DNA of 64,000 bases from CALJFL01 sp036961205 (GCA_036961205.1 JBALVI010000008.1:1-64000); one strand, 5' to 3'; numbered from the stretch's first letter, positions 1 through 9,458 are shown. Notes: generated by a model from the sequence alone, not told the origin. Numbers and translations: made by a program.

Positions 1-854
1 GCCTGCGCTGCCACTGATAGCTGCTGCTGCCGGCGCGTGATTATACCCAGCTGATGAGTGATTACCGGCGAAGAAATAGCGCGACATTGCAGGCCCATCT
101 CTTCCATCTGCCCGCGACTGGTACTGGGTACTACGCTCAACCCCAGTCCTTCGCTAACCATGCGCCCGATACTGACCAATTGATGAGATTCAAATGCGGG
201 CGTGAGTACCAACGCTTTTTCCGCCAATGCCTGGTCAATGAGCGCCCTTGTTCCCGCGGGGCGTTGTAGGCTGATATGTGGGTATGCAAGTAAATCAGCC
301 CACCGCAATTTTGGTTTGAGCAGCAGTGGATGTGTGGCTGGGAGAATGGCAACAAAACGATCTTTGAAAAGAGATTGAAAGTGAAGGTCTGGGGCGTCCT
401 CGGGCTTGAAGGTTACCCCCAGCTCACACCGCCCCTCTCTTACCATTTCGACCACATTCTCAGCAACTACATCGTGCACCGTTACATTGATGTCAGGGTA
501 TTCCCGGTGAAATTCGGCGAGTATCTGTGGCAGCAGGTTGCTGGTATAGGTGGGCATGGCGGCGATATCCAGCTTACCGCGACGCAGTGCGAAGTGGTTG
601 CGCACGTCTTGTAGGGATTGATCCCAGTCCGCCAACAAGCGCCGCGCGACCGGATAAAAGGCTTTGCCTTCAGGTGTCAACGCCACGGAGCGAGTAGTAC
701 GCGCGAGCAGCTTACCGCCAAGCGCTCCTTCAAGGTTTTTAATCGCGATGCTAAGCGCCGGCTGCGAGACGTGTAACTGAATCGCCGCCTCGGCGAAGCT
801 ACCGGTGCGGGCTACGGTACTAAACGCAATGACTTGATTGATGGGTATGGTCAT
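1..854 (-). CDS. LysR-family transcriptional regulator (3' end beyond window)
   Basis: Partial gene: the frame opens at an ATG (854-852) and is still open at base 3, so 284 codons are visible. The N-terminus carries a LysR winged helix-turn-helix (residues ~15-45, containing the stretch LHVSQPALSIAIKNLEG). It is followed by a substrate-binding domain of the type-2 periplasmic fold with the usual RRGKLDIAAMPTYTSNLLP strand. It is divergent from the CoA-transferase/thiolase genes across a 122-bp AT-rich gap. That is the standard arrangement for a LysR activator of the adjacent operon, so control of ketone-body or 3-oxoacid use is likely but inferred. The effector is unknown. The family is certain; the target is not. 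Confidence 0.93.
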   Translation of the reverse strand, partial: MTIPINQVIAFSTVARTGSFAEAAIQLHVSQPALSIAIKNLEGALGGKLLARTTRSVALTPEGKAFYPVARRLLADWDQSLQDVRNHFALRRGKLDIAAMPTYTSNLLPQILAEFHREYPDINVTVHDVVAENVVEMVREGRCELGVTFKPEDAPDLHFQSLFKDRFVAILPATHPLLLKPKLRWADLLAYPHISLQRPAGTRALIDQALAEKALVLTPAFESHQLVSIGRMVSEGLGLSVVPSTSRGQMEEMGLQCRAISSPVITHQLGIITRRQQQLSVAAQ

Positions 855-900
855 TAGTAAAATTTATTTATCAATTAATCAAAAAATACAATTTGTTAAA

Positions 901-906
901 TATAAT
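901..906 (+). promoter_or_regulatory. Possible -10 box for the CoA-transferase operon
   Basis: A perfect TATAAT lies 70 bases before the GTG start of the CoA-transferase A gene, within the AT-rich LysR-CoA-transferase divergent region. No convincing -35 hexamer is found 16-18 bases upstream. This is common for LysR-activated promoters but is weak evidence by itself. Confidence 0.35.
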
Positions 907-976
907 GATTTCTTGCACTCTGTTCAATTAATATCCACGCAATAAGCAATCTCATAATAAAGAGCAGGAGTACGCT

Positions 977-1678
977 GTGTCCGGATTTGACAAGGTGGTA
1001 AGCAGTTACGAGGAGGCCCTCGCTGGCCTTGAAGATAATATGACGATCCTTGCCGGGGGTTTTGGTCTGTGCGGAATACCGGAAAACCTGATCAAGGAAA
1101 TTAAACGCCGAGGTACCAAAGGCCTTACCGTTGCTTCCAATAATGCCGGTGTCGACGGCGCTGGGCTGGGTCTACTGCTGGAAGACAAGCAGATCAAGAA
1201 GATGATCGCTTCCTATGTGGGTGAAAACGCACTGTTCGAAGCTCAGATGATGAGCGGTGAGTTAGAAGTAGAGCTCACCCCGCAGGGCACGCTGGCTGAG
1301 AAAATGCGCGCCGGCGGTGCTGGAATCCCGGCTTTCTATACCGCGACTGGCTACGGAACGCCTGTGGGTGAGGGCAAGGAAGTACGCGAATTCAATGGCA
1401 GACATTACATCCTGGAAGAGGCCCTTTATGGCGACTTCGCCATTGCCAAAGCGTGGAAAGCGGATCGATACGGCAATTTGATGTTCCGCAAGACCGCGCG
1501 CAACTTCAACCCTATGGCGATTACCGCCGGCAAGGTTGCTGTCGTTGAGGTGGAGGAAATTGTCGAGGTGGGGCAACTGGACCCGGATGAGATTCACTTG
1601 CCGGGTATCTATGTTAACCGCCTCATCGTGGGCACGTTTGAAAAAACGATCGAACAGCGCACTGTGCGCAGCGCATAA
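977..1678 (+). CDS. scoA: 3-oxoacid CoA-transferase subunit A
   Basis: Subunit A of a two-subunit CoA-transferase that moves CoA between succinyl-CoA (or another donor) and acetoacetate-like 3-oxoacids in the cytoplasm. The 233-residue length and the GGFGLCGIPENLI signature (residues ~27-39) are typical of the ScoA/AtoD/PcaI group. The GTG start at 977 is chosen because AGCAGGAG ends six bases before it. Subunit B follows 12 bases downstream and a thiolase after that, so the three genes look like one operon for acetoacetate degradation. ScoA and PcaI (3-oxoadipate) cannot be separated securely by eye; the thiolase being acetoacetyl-CoA-like favours acetoacetate. It diverges from a LysR gene. 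Confidence 0.93.
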   Translation: MSGFDKVVSSYEEALAGLEDNMTILAGGFGLCGIPENLIKEIKRRGTKGLTVASNNAGVDGAGLGLLLEDKQIKKMIASYVGENALFEAQMMSGELEVELTPQGTLAEKMRAGGAGIPAFYTATGYGTPVGEGKEVREFNGRHYILEEALYGDFAIAKAWKADRYGNLMFRKTARNFNPMAITAGKVAVVEVEEIVEVGQLDPDEIHLPGIYVNRLIVGTFEKTIEQRTVRSA

Positions 1679-1690
1679 GGAGGATTCGAC

Positions 1691-2347
1691 ATGGCTTTGA
1701 CCCGCGAACAACTAGCTCAACGCGTAGCCCAGGAATTTCAGGACGGCTACTACGTCAATCTCGGGATTGGTATCCCCACCCTGGCGGCCAACTACATTCC
1801 CGCCGGTATAGAGGTGATGCTGCAGTCAGAAAACGGCCTGCTGGGTATGGGGCAGTTCCCGCTGGATGAAGAGGTGGATGCCGACCTGATAAACGCCGGC
1901 AAGCAGACCGTTACCATGATTGACGGTGCGTCTCTATTTTCGTCGGCTGACTCATTCGCCATGATTCGCGGTGGTCATGTCGATCTAACGGTACTGGGGG
2001 CCTTTGAGGTGGATTGTCAGGGCAATATCGCCTCGTATATGATCCCCGGGAAATTAATCAAGGGGATGGGGGGTGCAATGGATTTGGTGGCCGGTGCCGA
2101 CAATATTATCGTTACCATGACGCATGCTTCAAAGTCGGGGCAATCCAAGTTACTCTCGCAATGCACGTTGCCGCTCACAGGTAAAGGCTGTATTAAGCGC
2201 GTGCTTACCGACCTTGCCTTACTGGACATAGAAGATGGTAAATACGTATTGCGTGAACGGGCGCCCGGTGTGAGCGTTGAAGAAATCGTAAACCTTACGG
2301 AAGGCGAGTTGGTTGTCCCGGGCGATGTACCTGAAATGGTGTTTTAA
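1691..2347 (+). CDS. scoB: 3-oxoacid CoA-transferase subunit B
   Basis: Catalytic subunit of the same CoA-transferase. The SENGLLGMG motif holds Glu47, the residue that in this family forms the glutamyl-CoA thioester intermediate. GIGIPT near residue 26 is the usual N-terminal strand. At 218 residues the protein is full length for the family. A strong AAGGAGG (1677-1683) overlaps the stop of subunit A, indicating co-translation. The product pairs with the upstream subunit; together with the thiolase it would convert acetoacetate to two acetyl-CoA. Confidence 0.94.
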   Translation: MALTREQLAQRVAQEFQDGYYVNLGIGIPTLAANYIPAGIEVMLQSENGLLGMGQFPLDEEVDADLINAGKQTVTMIDGASLFSSADSFAMIRGGHVDLTVLGAFEVDCQGNIASYMIPGKLIKGMGGAMDLVAGADNIIVTMTHASKSGQSKLLSQCTLPLTGKGCIKRVLTDLALLDIEDGKYVLRERAPGVSVEEIVNLTEGELVVPGDVPEMVF

Positions 2348-2404
2348 CGGGCTCCTTTTTGAATTAATAGTTGGATAAATTTTAAGTTACGAAGGAATTT
2401 TGGC

Positions 2405-3592
2405 ATGAGTGAGAGAGAAGTTGTTGTCCTGAGTGGAGTGCGCACCGCAGTCGCCGATTTTGGCGGCAGTCTGAAAGACATTCCACCTACGGAGCTGGCG
2501 GGCAAGGTAATTGCCGAGGCGTTGAGCCGCTCTGGACTGGAGGCCAGCGATATTGGCCATTGTGTGGTCGGTTCCGTCGTGCACAGTGACCGCCGCGACA
2601 TGTACATGGGCCGCGTGGCCGCCCTCAACGGGGGTTTGACCATAGAAACACCCGCACTCACGGTAAACCGTCTTTGTGGCTCCGGTCTGCAGGCAGTAGT
2701 TTCTGCTGCGCAGATGATCTTGCTGGGTGACTGTGATGCTGTTGTCGCTGCCGGCGCCGAGTCTATGAGCCGGGCACCTTACTGGCTACCCGATGCGCGC
2801 TTCGGCGCCAAAATGGGCGATGGCAAAATGGTCGATCCCATGATGGGCGCTTTGACCTGCCCCATTGGCGATACGCATATGGGTATAACGGCAGAAAACC
2901 TGGCGGATAAATACAATCTCACGCGTGAAGAACAGGACGAGTTGGCTGTAGAGAGTCATCGCCGTGCCCAGCGCGCTATCGAGGAAAATCGTTTTGAAGG
3001 GCAGATTCTCCCCATCGAACTGAAAACCCGCAAAGGCGTGACAGTGTTTGAGCAGGATGAGCATGTGCGGTTTGACTGCGATGCTGCCAGCATGAGTGGT
3101 CTGCGCCCTGCGTTCAAAAAAGACGGCAGTGTCACCGCGGGCAATGCCTCTGGCATTAACGACGGTGCTGCAGCTTTGGTATTGATGGAGCGTTCAGCAG
3201 CTGAAGCTCGAGGTTTGAAGCCAATGGCGCGTATGTTGGGCTATTCTATTGCGGCTGTTGATCCGGCCATCATGGGTATTGGTCCCGCACCTGCAGTGCG
3301 TCAATTGCTGGCGAAAACGGGGGTGAGTATTGAAGAAATCGACCTGTGGGAAGCCAACGAAGCTTTTGCTGCGCAGGCTCTCTCAGTTACCCGCGAATTA
3401 GGCCTGGATCCAGAGAAGGTCAATCCGAATGGCTCAGGTATTAGCCTCGGTCATCCCATTGGTGCTACAGGAGCGGTGATTACCGTGAAGGCGCTGTACG
3501 AATTACAGCGTATTGGCGGGCGCTACGCCGTAGCGACTCTGTGTATTGGTGGTGGTCAGGGTATAGCGGCACTTTTTGAGCGATGTGAATAG
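2405..3592 (+). CDS. Acetyl-CoA C-acetyltransferase (thiolase)
   Basis: A 395-residue degradative/biosynthetic thiolase that cleaves or forms acetoacetyl-CoA. The nucleophilic cysteine is Cys91 in LCGSGLQAV. The C-terminal half has NPNGSGISLGHPIGATGA with the catalytic His, and CIGGGQGIA with the second cysteine, so all active-site motifs are intact. An SD-like GAAGGAATT precedes the ATG. It lies 57 bases after the CoA-transferase B gene and is probably co-transcribed. The order CoA-transferase A, B, thiolase fits acetoacetate catabolism. It could equally serve polyhydroxybutyrate formation (PhaA-like), but no phaB or phaC is nearby. Confidence 0.93.
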   Translation: MSEREVVVLSGVRTAVADFGGSLKDIPPTELAGKVIAEALSRSGLEASDIGHCVVGSVVHSDRRDMYMGRVAALNGGLTIETPALTVNRLCGSGLQAVVSAAQMILLGDCDAVVAAGAESMSRAPYWLPDARFGAKMGDGKMVDPMMGALTCPIGDTHMGITAENLADKYNLTREEQDELAVESHRRAQRAIEENRFEGQILPIELKTRKGVTVFEQDEHVRFDCDAASMSGLRPAFKKDGSVTAGNASGINDGAAALVLMERSAAEARGLKPMARMLGYSIAAVDPAIMGIGPAPAVRQLLAKTGVSIEEIDLWEANEAFAAQALSVTRELGLDPEKVNPNGSGISLGHPIGATGAVITVKALYELQRIGGRYAVATLCIGGGQGIAALFERCE

Positions 3593-3731
3593 CTCTAGCC
3601 ATTATCTGGCGGCAAATCGACTAAATCCCCGCGTGGTTTTTTTGCGGCCGTCAGTTCGCTGCTAGCATGGGTATTGGCGCGATCTTCGGGTATGATTCTC
3701 GGCAATGTAAGCTGGAATACGTCGGATCAAA

Positions 3732-4223
3732 ATGACCACAACTCGATTATGGCTCGCAGCTCTTGTCTTGCTGTCGATAGGGGCTTGTAGCTCAACACCG
3801 TACTTTGTTGAGCAAACACTCAGTGACCCCAGCAAGGCATTGGTTTATGTCTATCGCTCCAAGGCCACTAATCCCGGCAAAAAACCCATGCGCTACAGCT
3901 ACCCCGATATACAGGTAGATGGCGCAAGCTTGGGTGTATTGCGCTACAACGAGTTCCTCGTGGCGGAGTTAGAGCCAGGTCGACGTGACTTCCTGGCTAC
4001 CGGCTTAAGTCCCATATCCGACTGGAATCAGGGAGAAGCCAAATACACGCAAGAACTTGAGGCCGGGAAAACCTATTATTTGCGTCTGCGTGTTGAGTAC
4101 AACACCGATAATATGTCGGTAGGCACGTTTAAAGGTCAATATCTGATTCACCTGCATGCCTTGGATTACAGCGAAGCTGTTTATGAAATTCGTGATGCCA
4201 GTAGGGCAGCTGCAACTCCATAG
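3732..4223 (+). CDS. DUF2846-like lipoprotein
   Basis: A 163-residue predicted lipoprotein. Residues 1-18 form a short signal peptide and SIGACS gives the lipobox, with Cys19 as the lipidation site. The mature part contains ALVYVYRSK, a DGASLGVLRYNEFL turn and ELEPGRRDF, the pattern of the DUF2846 family of small beta-rich envelope proteins of unknown function. No strong SD site is visible (CGGA only). It stands alone between the thiolase and PEP carboxykinase. No biochemical role can be assigned. Confidence 0.75.
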   Translation: MTTTRLWLAALVLLSIGACSSTPYFVEQTLSDPSKALVYVYRSKATNPGKKPMRYSYPDIQVDGASLGVLRYNEFLVAELEPGRRDFLATGLSPISDWNQGEAKYTQELEAGKTYYLRLRVEYNTDNMSVGTFKGQYLIHLHALDYSEAVYEIRDASRAAATP

Positions 4224-4293
4224 TCTAGTCTGGTGTTCGCACCAACTTTGAATGCAGGTTTTCTTAACAAATACTGCGATAGGTAATAATAAT

Positions 4294-6147
4294 ATGAATA
4301 CAGCCACAGAAGGCCAAACAGTCGCCCCTCTATGTAACTACCCTTTGCGCGACACTCCGCTTACCTCTAACAAAGACATTCAGCGCTGGGTTGAGCGTAT
4401 GGTGACTTTGCTGCAGCCTGACCGTGTGCACTGGGTCGATGGCTCCGCAGAAGAGGCTGCAGCCATGATGGAAATGATGGTTAGCCGGGGTGACTGCGTA
4501 AAGCTCAACGAAGAATTACGTCCAAATAGCCATTTGTTTCGCTCTGACCCGCGAGATGTTGCGCGCGTTGAAAGTCGTACCTTCATATGCTCTGTTGCCG
4601 AAGGCGATGCCGGACCCACCAATAACTGGATGGCGCCTGAGGAAATGAAGCATAAGATGAATGAGCTGTCGGATGGCGCCATGCGTGGTCGTACTCTGTA
4701 CATCATTCCATTCAGCATGGGGCCTATCGGTTCACCTATCGGAAAAATTGGTATTCAAATCACTGACTCCGCCTACGCGGTTGCCAATATGCGGATTATG
4801 GCCAGAGTCTCGCCAAAGGTATTGGAAGTGCTGGGTGAGAGCACAGATTATGTGCGCTGTGTACACACCGTCGGCCAGCCTATACGGTCCGAGGAAGACG
4901 ACGTCAGCTGGCCCTGTAATCCAGAGAATACGTATATTGCTCATCTCCCTGAAGAGAAAACAATTCTCAGCTTTGGCTCCGGTTATGGCGGCAATGCGCT
5001 GTTGGGTAAAAAATGCTTTGCCCTGCGCATTGCCAGTACTATTGCTCGCGACGAAGGCTGGTTAGCCGAACACATGCTGGTGTTGGGTGTGAAAGACCCG
5101 TCTGGCAAGAAAACCTACGTCACTGCAGCCTTTCCCAGTGCGTGCGGTAAAACCAATTTTGCTATGTTGATTCCGCCACCTGAATTGCAAAAGCAGGGCT
5201 GGGAAATTTCTTGCATCGGTGACGACATAGCGTGGATCAAGCCAGACGCTAACGGTAAATTACGTGCCATCAATCCGGAAGCCGGGTTCTTTGGTGTTGC
5301 CCCCGGAACCGGTATGGATACCAACCCAATGGCAATGGCGTCCTGCGCCTGCGATACCATTTTTACCAACGTAGCACTGACGGATGAAGGTGATATTTGG
5401 TGGGAGGGCATGACCAAAGAGGCGCCTGCGCATTTGATTGATTGGAAGGGTAATGACTGGACACCAGCCGACGAAACACTTTCTTCACACCCTAACGCAA
5501 GGTTTACCGCGCCGGCTAGAAATTGCCCGGTTATCGATCCTGATTGGGAAAATCCGGAGGGTGTAGAAGTTGGCGCAATGATTTTCGGCGGGCGCCGTAT
5601 GACCACCATTCCTCTGGTCTTCCAGAGCTTCAACTGGCAGCACGGTGTTTACCTGGGCGCTACTGTTGGCTCCGAGCAAACCGCGGCCGCCGAAGGTGCG
5701 GTGGGCAGCATGCGCCAAGATCCTTTTGCGATGCTGCCTTTCTGTGGTTATCACATGGGTGACTATTTCCGTCACTGGTTGAAAGTGGGCAAAAGCATTA
5801 ATGAGCCGCCACGCATTTTCCATGTGAATTGGTTCCGTAAAGATGAGCAGGGCAAGTGGTTGTGGCCAGGTTTTGGCGAAAATGCGCGAGTACTGAAATG
5901 GATTGTCGAGCGCGTTAATGGCCTGGCGCAGGCTCAGGAAACCCCACTTGGGTGGATGCCTAGTTATAAGGATCTTGATTGGGAAGGTTTGGACTTCACT
6001 GAAGATGATTGGAACGAGCTAATGAAAGTCGATGGCGAAGCGTTAAAATCCCAGGCTCTGGGCCATCAAGCATTATTTCTGAAACTATGGGAGCGGATGC
6101 CAAAAGAATTACTGTGGCAACGTGACATGTTATTGAGCCGTTATTGA
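4294..6147 (+). CDS. pckG: Phosphoenolpyruvate carboxykinase (GTP)
   Basis: Decarboxylates oxaloacetate to phosphoenolpyruvate with GTP, the entry step of gluconeogenesis from acetyl-CoA-derived substrates. From the chosen ATG the protein is 617 residues, the usual length of the GTP-dependent class. It has the nucleotide-binding FPSACGKTNFAML loop (about residue 280), SFGSGYGGNALLGKKC and NWFRKDEQGKWLWPGFGEN near the C-terminus. An in-frame ATG at 4252 would add 14 residues but has no SD, whereas AGGT lies 9 bases before 4294. A GTP-type PEPCK rather than the ATP type is a useful lineage marker. A strong stem-loop follows the stop. Confidence 0.96.
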   Translation: MNTATEGQTVAPLCNYPLRDTPLTSNKDIQRWVERMVTLLQPDRVHWVDGSAEEAAAMMEMMVSRGDCVKLNEELRPNSHLFRSDPRDVARVESRTFICSVAEGDAGPTNNWMAPEEMKHKMNELSDGAMRGRTLYIIPFSMGPIGSPIGKIGIQITDSAYAVANMRIMARVSPKVLEVLGESTDYVRCVHTVGQPIRSEEDDVSWPCNPENTYIAHLPEEKTILSFGSGYGGNALLGKKCFALRIASTIARDEGWLAEHMLVLGVKDPSGKKTYVTAAFPSACGKTNFAMLIPPPELQKQGWEISCIGDDIAWIKPDANGKLRAINPEAGFFGVAPGTGMDTNPMAMASCACDTIFTNVALTDEGDIWWEGMTKEAPAHLIDWKGNDWTPADETLSSHPNARFTAPARNCPVIDPDWENPEGVEVGAMIFGGRRMTTIPLVFQSFNWQHGVYLGATVGSEQTAAAEGAVGSMRQDPFAMLPFCGYHMGDYFRHWLKVGKSINEPPRIFHVNWFRKDEQGKWLWPGFGENARVLKWIVERVNGLAQAQETPLGWMPSYKDLDWEGLDFTEDDWNELMKVDGEALKSQALGHQALFLKLWERMPKELLWQRDMLLSRY

Positions 6148-6162
6148 TCGCTAAACTGCGAC

Positions 6163-6194
6163 TGGCTGTCAGCTAGAATAATCGCTGACAGCCA
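6163..6194 (+). terminator. Stem-loop after pckG
   Basis: Perfect 11-bp inverted repeat TGGCTGTCAGC / GCTGACAGCCA with a 10-nt loop, 16 bases after the pckG stop. No T-run follows, so it is either a Rho-assisted end or an mRNA-stabilising hairpin rather than a classical intrinsic terminator. Confidence 0.5.
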
Positions 6195-6226
6195 AGCACG
6201 CTATTAACCAACTTTAGGAGAATCCT

Positions 6227-7141
6227 ATGCGTATTGGATTATTTGCGGGTGCCACCGCAGCCGCTGGCAACACCCTCAAAGATATCGTCAATTTTTCTAA
6301 AGACGCAGAACTACGAGGTTTCGACACGATCTGGCTGGCAAATATTTTCGGGCTGGACGCGGTCAGCACGCTGGCAATCTGCGGCTGGGAAACTTCGAGA
6401 ATAGAATTTGGCACCGCCGTTACGCCCACCTATCCTCGCCACCCCACCGCCTTGGCTCAGCAGGCTGTTACCACCAGCGTTGCCTGCGATGGCCGCTTCA
6501 CTCTGGGTATTGGCCTTTCTCACAAAGCGGTGATTGAAGACATGCTCGGTATGTCTTACGCCAAACCCGCCGCGCACATGAACGAGTATCTTCAAATCAT
6601 CGCTCCCCTACTCAAGGGCGAGGCTGTCGATTTTCAGGGGCAACAGTACTCTAGCAAATTGAAGCTTGATGTCCCCAATGCGACTCCTGTACCGCTGCTG
6701 GTTGCGGCACTGGGACCGAAGATGCTGGAAATCGCAGGCACTTTCGCCGATGGCACTTCGACCTGGGTTACCGGTCCCAAAACCCTGGAATCACACATTG
6801 TACCTGTCATCAGCAAGGCGGCCGAGGCCGCAGGCAAACCCGCGCCGCGCATTGTTGCCGGTTTGCCCGTCGCGGTCACCAATGACGTTGATGGTGCGCG
6901 CGAGATCATTGCCAAGAGTCTGAAAGTTTACGGAATGTTGCCCTCCTATCGTGCCATGCTTGATCGCGAGGGCGCGGAGGGACCCGCTGATGTTGCGCTG
7001 ATTGGTGACGAGGCCACTGTGCGTGCCGGAATCGCCCGACTTCGTGATGCTGGCGTCACTGACTTCAATGCCGCGCTGGTACCTACAGGGGAAGGTGTCG
7101 CCGAGGCGACCCTTGACTTGCTTGCCAGTGAGCTGGTTTAA
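6227..7141 (+). CDS. LLM-class flavin/F420-type oxidoreductase
   Basis: A 304-residue member of the luciferase-like monooxygenase superfamily, closest by pattern to the F420-dependent subgroup (MRIGLF start, FDTIWLANIFGLDA, FGTAVTPTYPRHP, DGRFTLGIGLSH). It should form a TIM barrel that binds FMN or coenzyme F420 and transfers hydride to an unknown substrate. AGGAG lies six bases before the ATG. It sits between pckG and the convergent PQQ dehydrogenase with no obvious operon partner. Whether this organism makes F420 cannot be told from the window, so cofactor assignment stays open. Confidence 0.85.
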   Translation: MRIGLFAGATAAAGNTLKDIVNFSKDAELRGFDTIWLANIFGLDAVSTLAICGWETSRIEFGTAVTPTYPRHPTALAQQAVTTSVACDGRFTLGIGLSHKAVIEDMLGMSYAKPAAHMNEYLQIIAPLLKGEAVDFQGQQYSSKLKLDVPNATPVPLLVAALGPKMLEIAGTFADGTSTWVTGPKTLESHIVPVISKAAEAAGKPAPRIVAGLPVAVTNDVDGAREIIAKSLKVYGMLPSYRAMLDREGAEGPADVALIGDEATVRAGIARLRDAGVTDFNAALVPTGEGVAEATLDLLASELV

Positions 7142-7162
7142 ATAGAAATATAGGGCCGAATT

Positions 7163-7212
7163 TACCCGGATGGAGCCATAATCCTGGACTACTAGAGCGA
7201 CTGATCCGGGTA
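7163..7212. terminator. Inverted repeat between convergent genes
   Basis: TACCCGGAT (7163-7171) and ATCCGGGTA (7204-7212) are perfect reverse complements separated by 32 bases, exactly filling the space between the LLM gene and the convergent PQQ dehydrogenase stop. A bidirectional terminator is possible, but the loop is long and T-runs are absent. Confidence 0.3.
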
Positions 7213-9159
7213 TTACTTGCCGTCTACTGACAACACCACCATGATATTCCCCGGCTCGTGGGAATACAGTCCGTAGCCTGAATTACTGATCACATGCCCC
7301 TGGGCCACGGTCGGCCCGGCACCACTCATGCTCCCGCCAGTTGCAGGCACACCATTCACCGTTGTCACCGCCTGGGCGGTGTCGTATTCCAGAAGTACCT
7401 TGCCGGTCTCGCCGTCGTAGATGCGTATATAACCGTCCAGGTGACCGGCAATCACAGCCCCGGGTATCGCTGTTACTGGCGCCGATACACCGGGGTCGCA
7501 GAACTCCAGCTTCTTGTCACATACATTCTTCTGGACATGGCTCCACAGCACTTTCCCGGTGACAGCATCAATAGCGTGCACCCCGGGCCTGGCGGCCTCA
7601 GGGTCAAGAATGTCGCCATTACGCGTGTCATTCATATCGTTGATCGGTGCATAGATGCGCGTGCCCTCGGCGGCCATACCGAAGTGAACGCCACCCTGAA
7701 TACTGCCGCGACCAACACGAACTTTCCACAGCGGTTCAACTTTACCATTGGGGTCGTAACCCAACACTGAACCATCCTTATGACCTGCCACCAGCAGGGT
7801 CTTGCCTCCGCCCAGCTGGACCAGTAGTGGGCTGGAGCCCTGGTCGAAATCTGGCCCATCTTCCTTCGGGCAATTAGGGTTATCCGCCATCATGCAGGCG
7901 ACATTCCAGGCATCGCCGGCAAACACCTGGTGGCGCCAAATCCGCTCGCCGGTGTCCAGTCGCACAGCGACTATGGCGTCACTATTATCATCTGCGGGAG
8001 AGGAATAATTCTCTCCGGTACCAAAGTACAGAATATTATTGGCAGCATCGATAGTTGGGCTGGTCCACACTGGGCCACCCGAAGGGGAGAGGATAGCGGT
8101 ACCTATGGCGGTTTTTCCAGTGACTGCCGGCTCCTGTGGGATGGAATAGCTCTCCCACCGGGTGCTGCCGTCGGCCCCGTCTAGCGCTATGACCTTGCCG
8201 CGAAAACTGCAGCACTCGTAATCCGGATTGGCTGCTGCTATGACCTCCAGCGACGAGACTGGTACGTAGACATTGCCCTCGTGGTAGGCGGGCGTCCCGG
8301 TCAATGTGGCGCTGTGGTGGTCATCAGCGGCGATTTTCCAACGCAGCTCACCCGTGGTCGCATCCACCGCATAAACATTGGCGATAATGTCGCCAAAGTA
8401 AACCGTGGCCGGATCGCCTTCGTGCTGTCCAAGCGTGATGCCCGTGCGAACTTCAGCGCTGGCCTCGTAGGCCCAGCGCACACAGCCTGTCTGCAAATCG
8501 AGTGCATAGACAGTGCCATCCTGACTGCCGACGAAGATGGCGCCCATAGCCACAGTAGGCTGGGAGCGCGCCCTCATGGCGCCGGGAAAACCAAAACTCC
8601 ATTTCATTTTCAGACGGGGAATATCCGCTACCGCTAATTGTGCGACGCTATCCGGAACAAACCGCGAAGTATCCCGGCCCCAGCCGGTCAACTCGCTTGC
8701 GTTAAAGGGCGCAAAGGCTGCGGCCTCGCCCTCGCACATATTGTAGTTGGCAGCCAGACTGGCGTTAGTGAACCGCTCCTGCAACAGGTACTCAACAACA
8801 TGAACCCTTTCAACCTCAGACAAACTCGCTGCCTGGGCACTCATGATGCCTCCGTCCATCGCCCGGTAGATGCTGCGAGCGGGCATCATCTCCAGCCAGG
8901 TAGTATGTGGTGCCTTATAGACCTGGCCGTTATGGCAGTTTGCACAGTGCTTGGTAAACAGCTCTGCGCCGGGAAGACTGGAGCGCTCGCCCAATTCGCC
9001 GGACACCGACCGCATTTCATCCGTTGAGGACATACCGCTTGGTGCCTCGGCTTCCGCCCGCGCCAGAGCGGGAAATGCTGCTAGAGCAATGCTCAGAGCA
9101 ACTAAAAGCAGGGTGTTGGTTGCTCTATGAGTCAAACAAAGTTGTATAGTATTGGGCAT
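7213..9159 (-). CDS. PQQ-dependent quinohemoprotein dehydrogenase (secreted)
   Basis: Periplasmic alcohol-type dehydrogenase, 648 residues from the chosen ATG. The frame is open to 9213, but those first 18 codons look like leader sequence. Residues ~14-36 are a Sec signal peptide. A cytochrome c domain follows with the haem site HCANCH (Cys72, Cys75, His76). Then comes an eight-bladed PQQ propeller with repeated TGxxxW blades such as DLQTGCVRWAYEAS. The vicinal Cys pair (ECCSF) typical of PQQ dehydrogenases is present. The cytochrome-first order and GDAWNVAC motif resemble polyvinyl-alcohol-dehydrogenase-like enzymes. The substrate is unknown. A close paralogue lies at 11866-13827. Confidence 0.9.
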   Translation of the reverse strand: MPNTIQLCLTHRATNTLLLVALSIALAAFPALARAEAEAPSGMSSTDEMRSVSGELGERSSLPGAELFTKHCANCHNGQVYKAPHTTWLEMMPARSIYRAMDGGIMSAQAASLSEVERVHVVEYLLQERFTNASLAANYNMCEGEAAAFAPFNASELTGWGRDTSRFVPDSVAQLAVADIPRLKMKWSFGFPGAMRARSQPTVAMGAIFVGSQDGTVYALDLQTGCVRWAYEASAEVRTGITLGQHEGDPATVYFGDIIANVYAVDATTGELRWKIAADDHHSATLTGTPAYHEGNVYVPVSSLEVIAAANPDYECCSFRGKVIALDGADGSTRWESYSIPQEPAVTGKTAIGTAILSPSGGPVWTSPTIDAANNILYFGTGENYSSPADDNSDAIVAVRLDTGERIWRHQVFAGDAWNVACMMADNPNCPKEDGPDFDQGSSPLLVQLGGGKTLLVAGHKDGSVLGYDPNGKVEPLWKVRVGRGSIQGGVHFGMAAEGTRIYAPINDMNDTRNGDILDPEAARPGVHAIDAVTGKVLWSHVQKNVCDKKLEFCDPGVSAPVTAIPGAVIAGHLDGYIRIYDGETGKVLLEYDTAQAVTTVNGVPATGGSMSGAGPTVAQGHVISNSGYGLYSHEPGNIMVVLSVDGK

Positions 9160-9348
9160 TATTATTATCCGATTGCCAAGGCAATACCAAAGATACACAA
9201 GGATGCAACACATTGCGAGATGCCGCGAATTAAATAAAGAAGCGACGGTTTAAGATATAGAGACGCCTCTATTTTCGGCGGGAAAGTGACCAAAAAATAG
9301 ATTCGCCGCGATTTTAATTTGATAAAATAAAAGCGTTCCCATTTTTGT

Positions 9349-9376
9349 TTGAACACTGTAGATCGTAGGCTATGAT
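9349..9376 (+). promoter_or_regulatory. Sigma70-like promoter of the MDR gene
   Basis: TTGAAC (9349-9354) and TATGAT (9371-9376) with a 16-bp spacer. The -10 box overlaps the alternative upstream start codon of the next gene, which supports translation from the ATG at 9459 instead. Confidence 0.5.
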
Positions 9377-9458
9377 ACCGTCGCGGTGTCAGGCGGGTGC
9401 CTTGAGCTTTTCCGTAGAACTTGCATTAAAAATACATTCTTTTGAATCGGTGAAAAAT

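Noticed and set aside
5115..5633. 172-codon minus-strand frame inside pckG
   Set aside because: Shadow of a highly conserved coding region.
9347..9359. TTTGAACACTGTA before the first MDR gene as a TetR site
   Set aside because: Only a loose right half-site; the left AAACAR half is absent.
9372..9458. N-terminal extension of the first MDR gene
   Set aside because: The upstream ATG lies inside a -10 box (TATGAT), and the paralogues begin at the position of the ATG at 9459.
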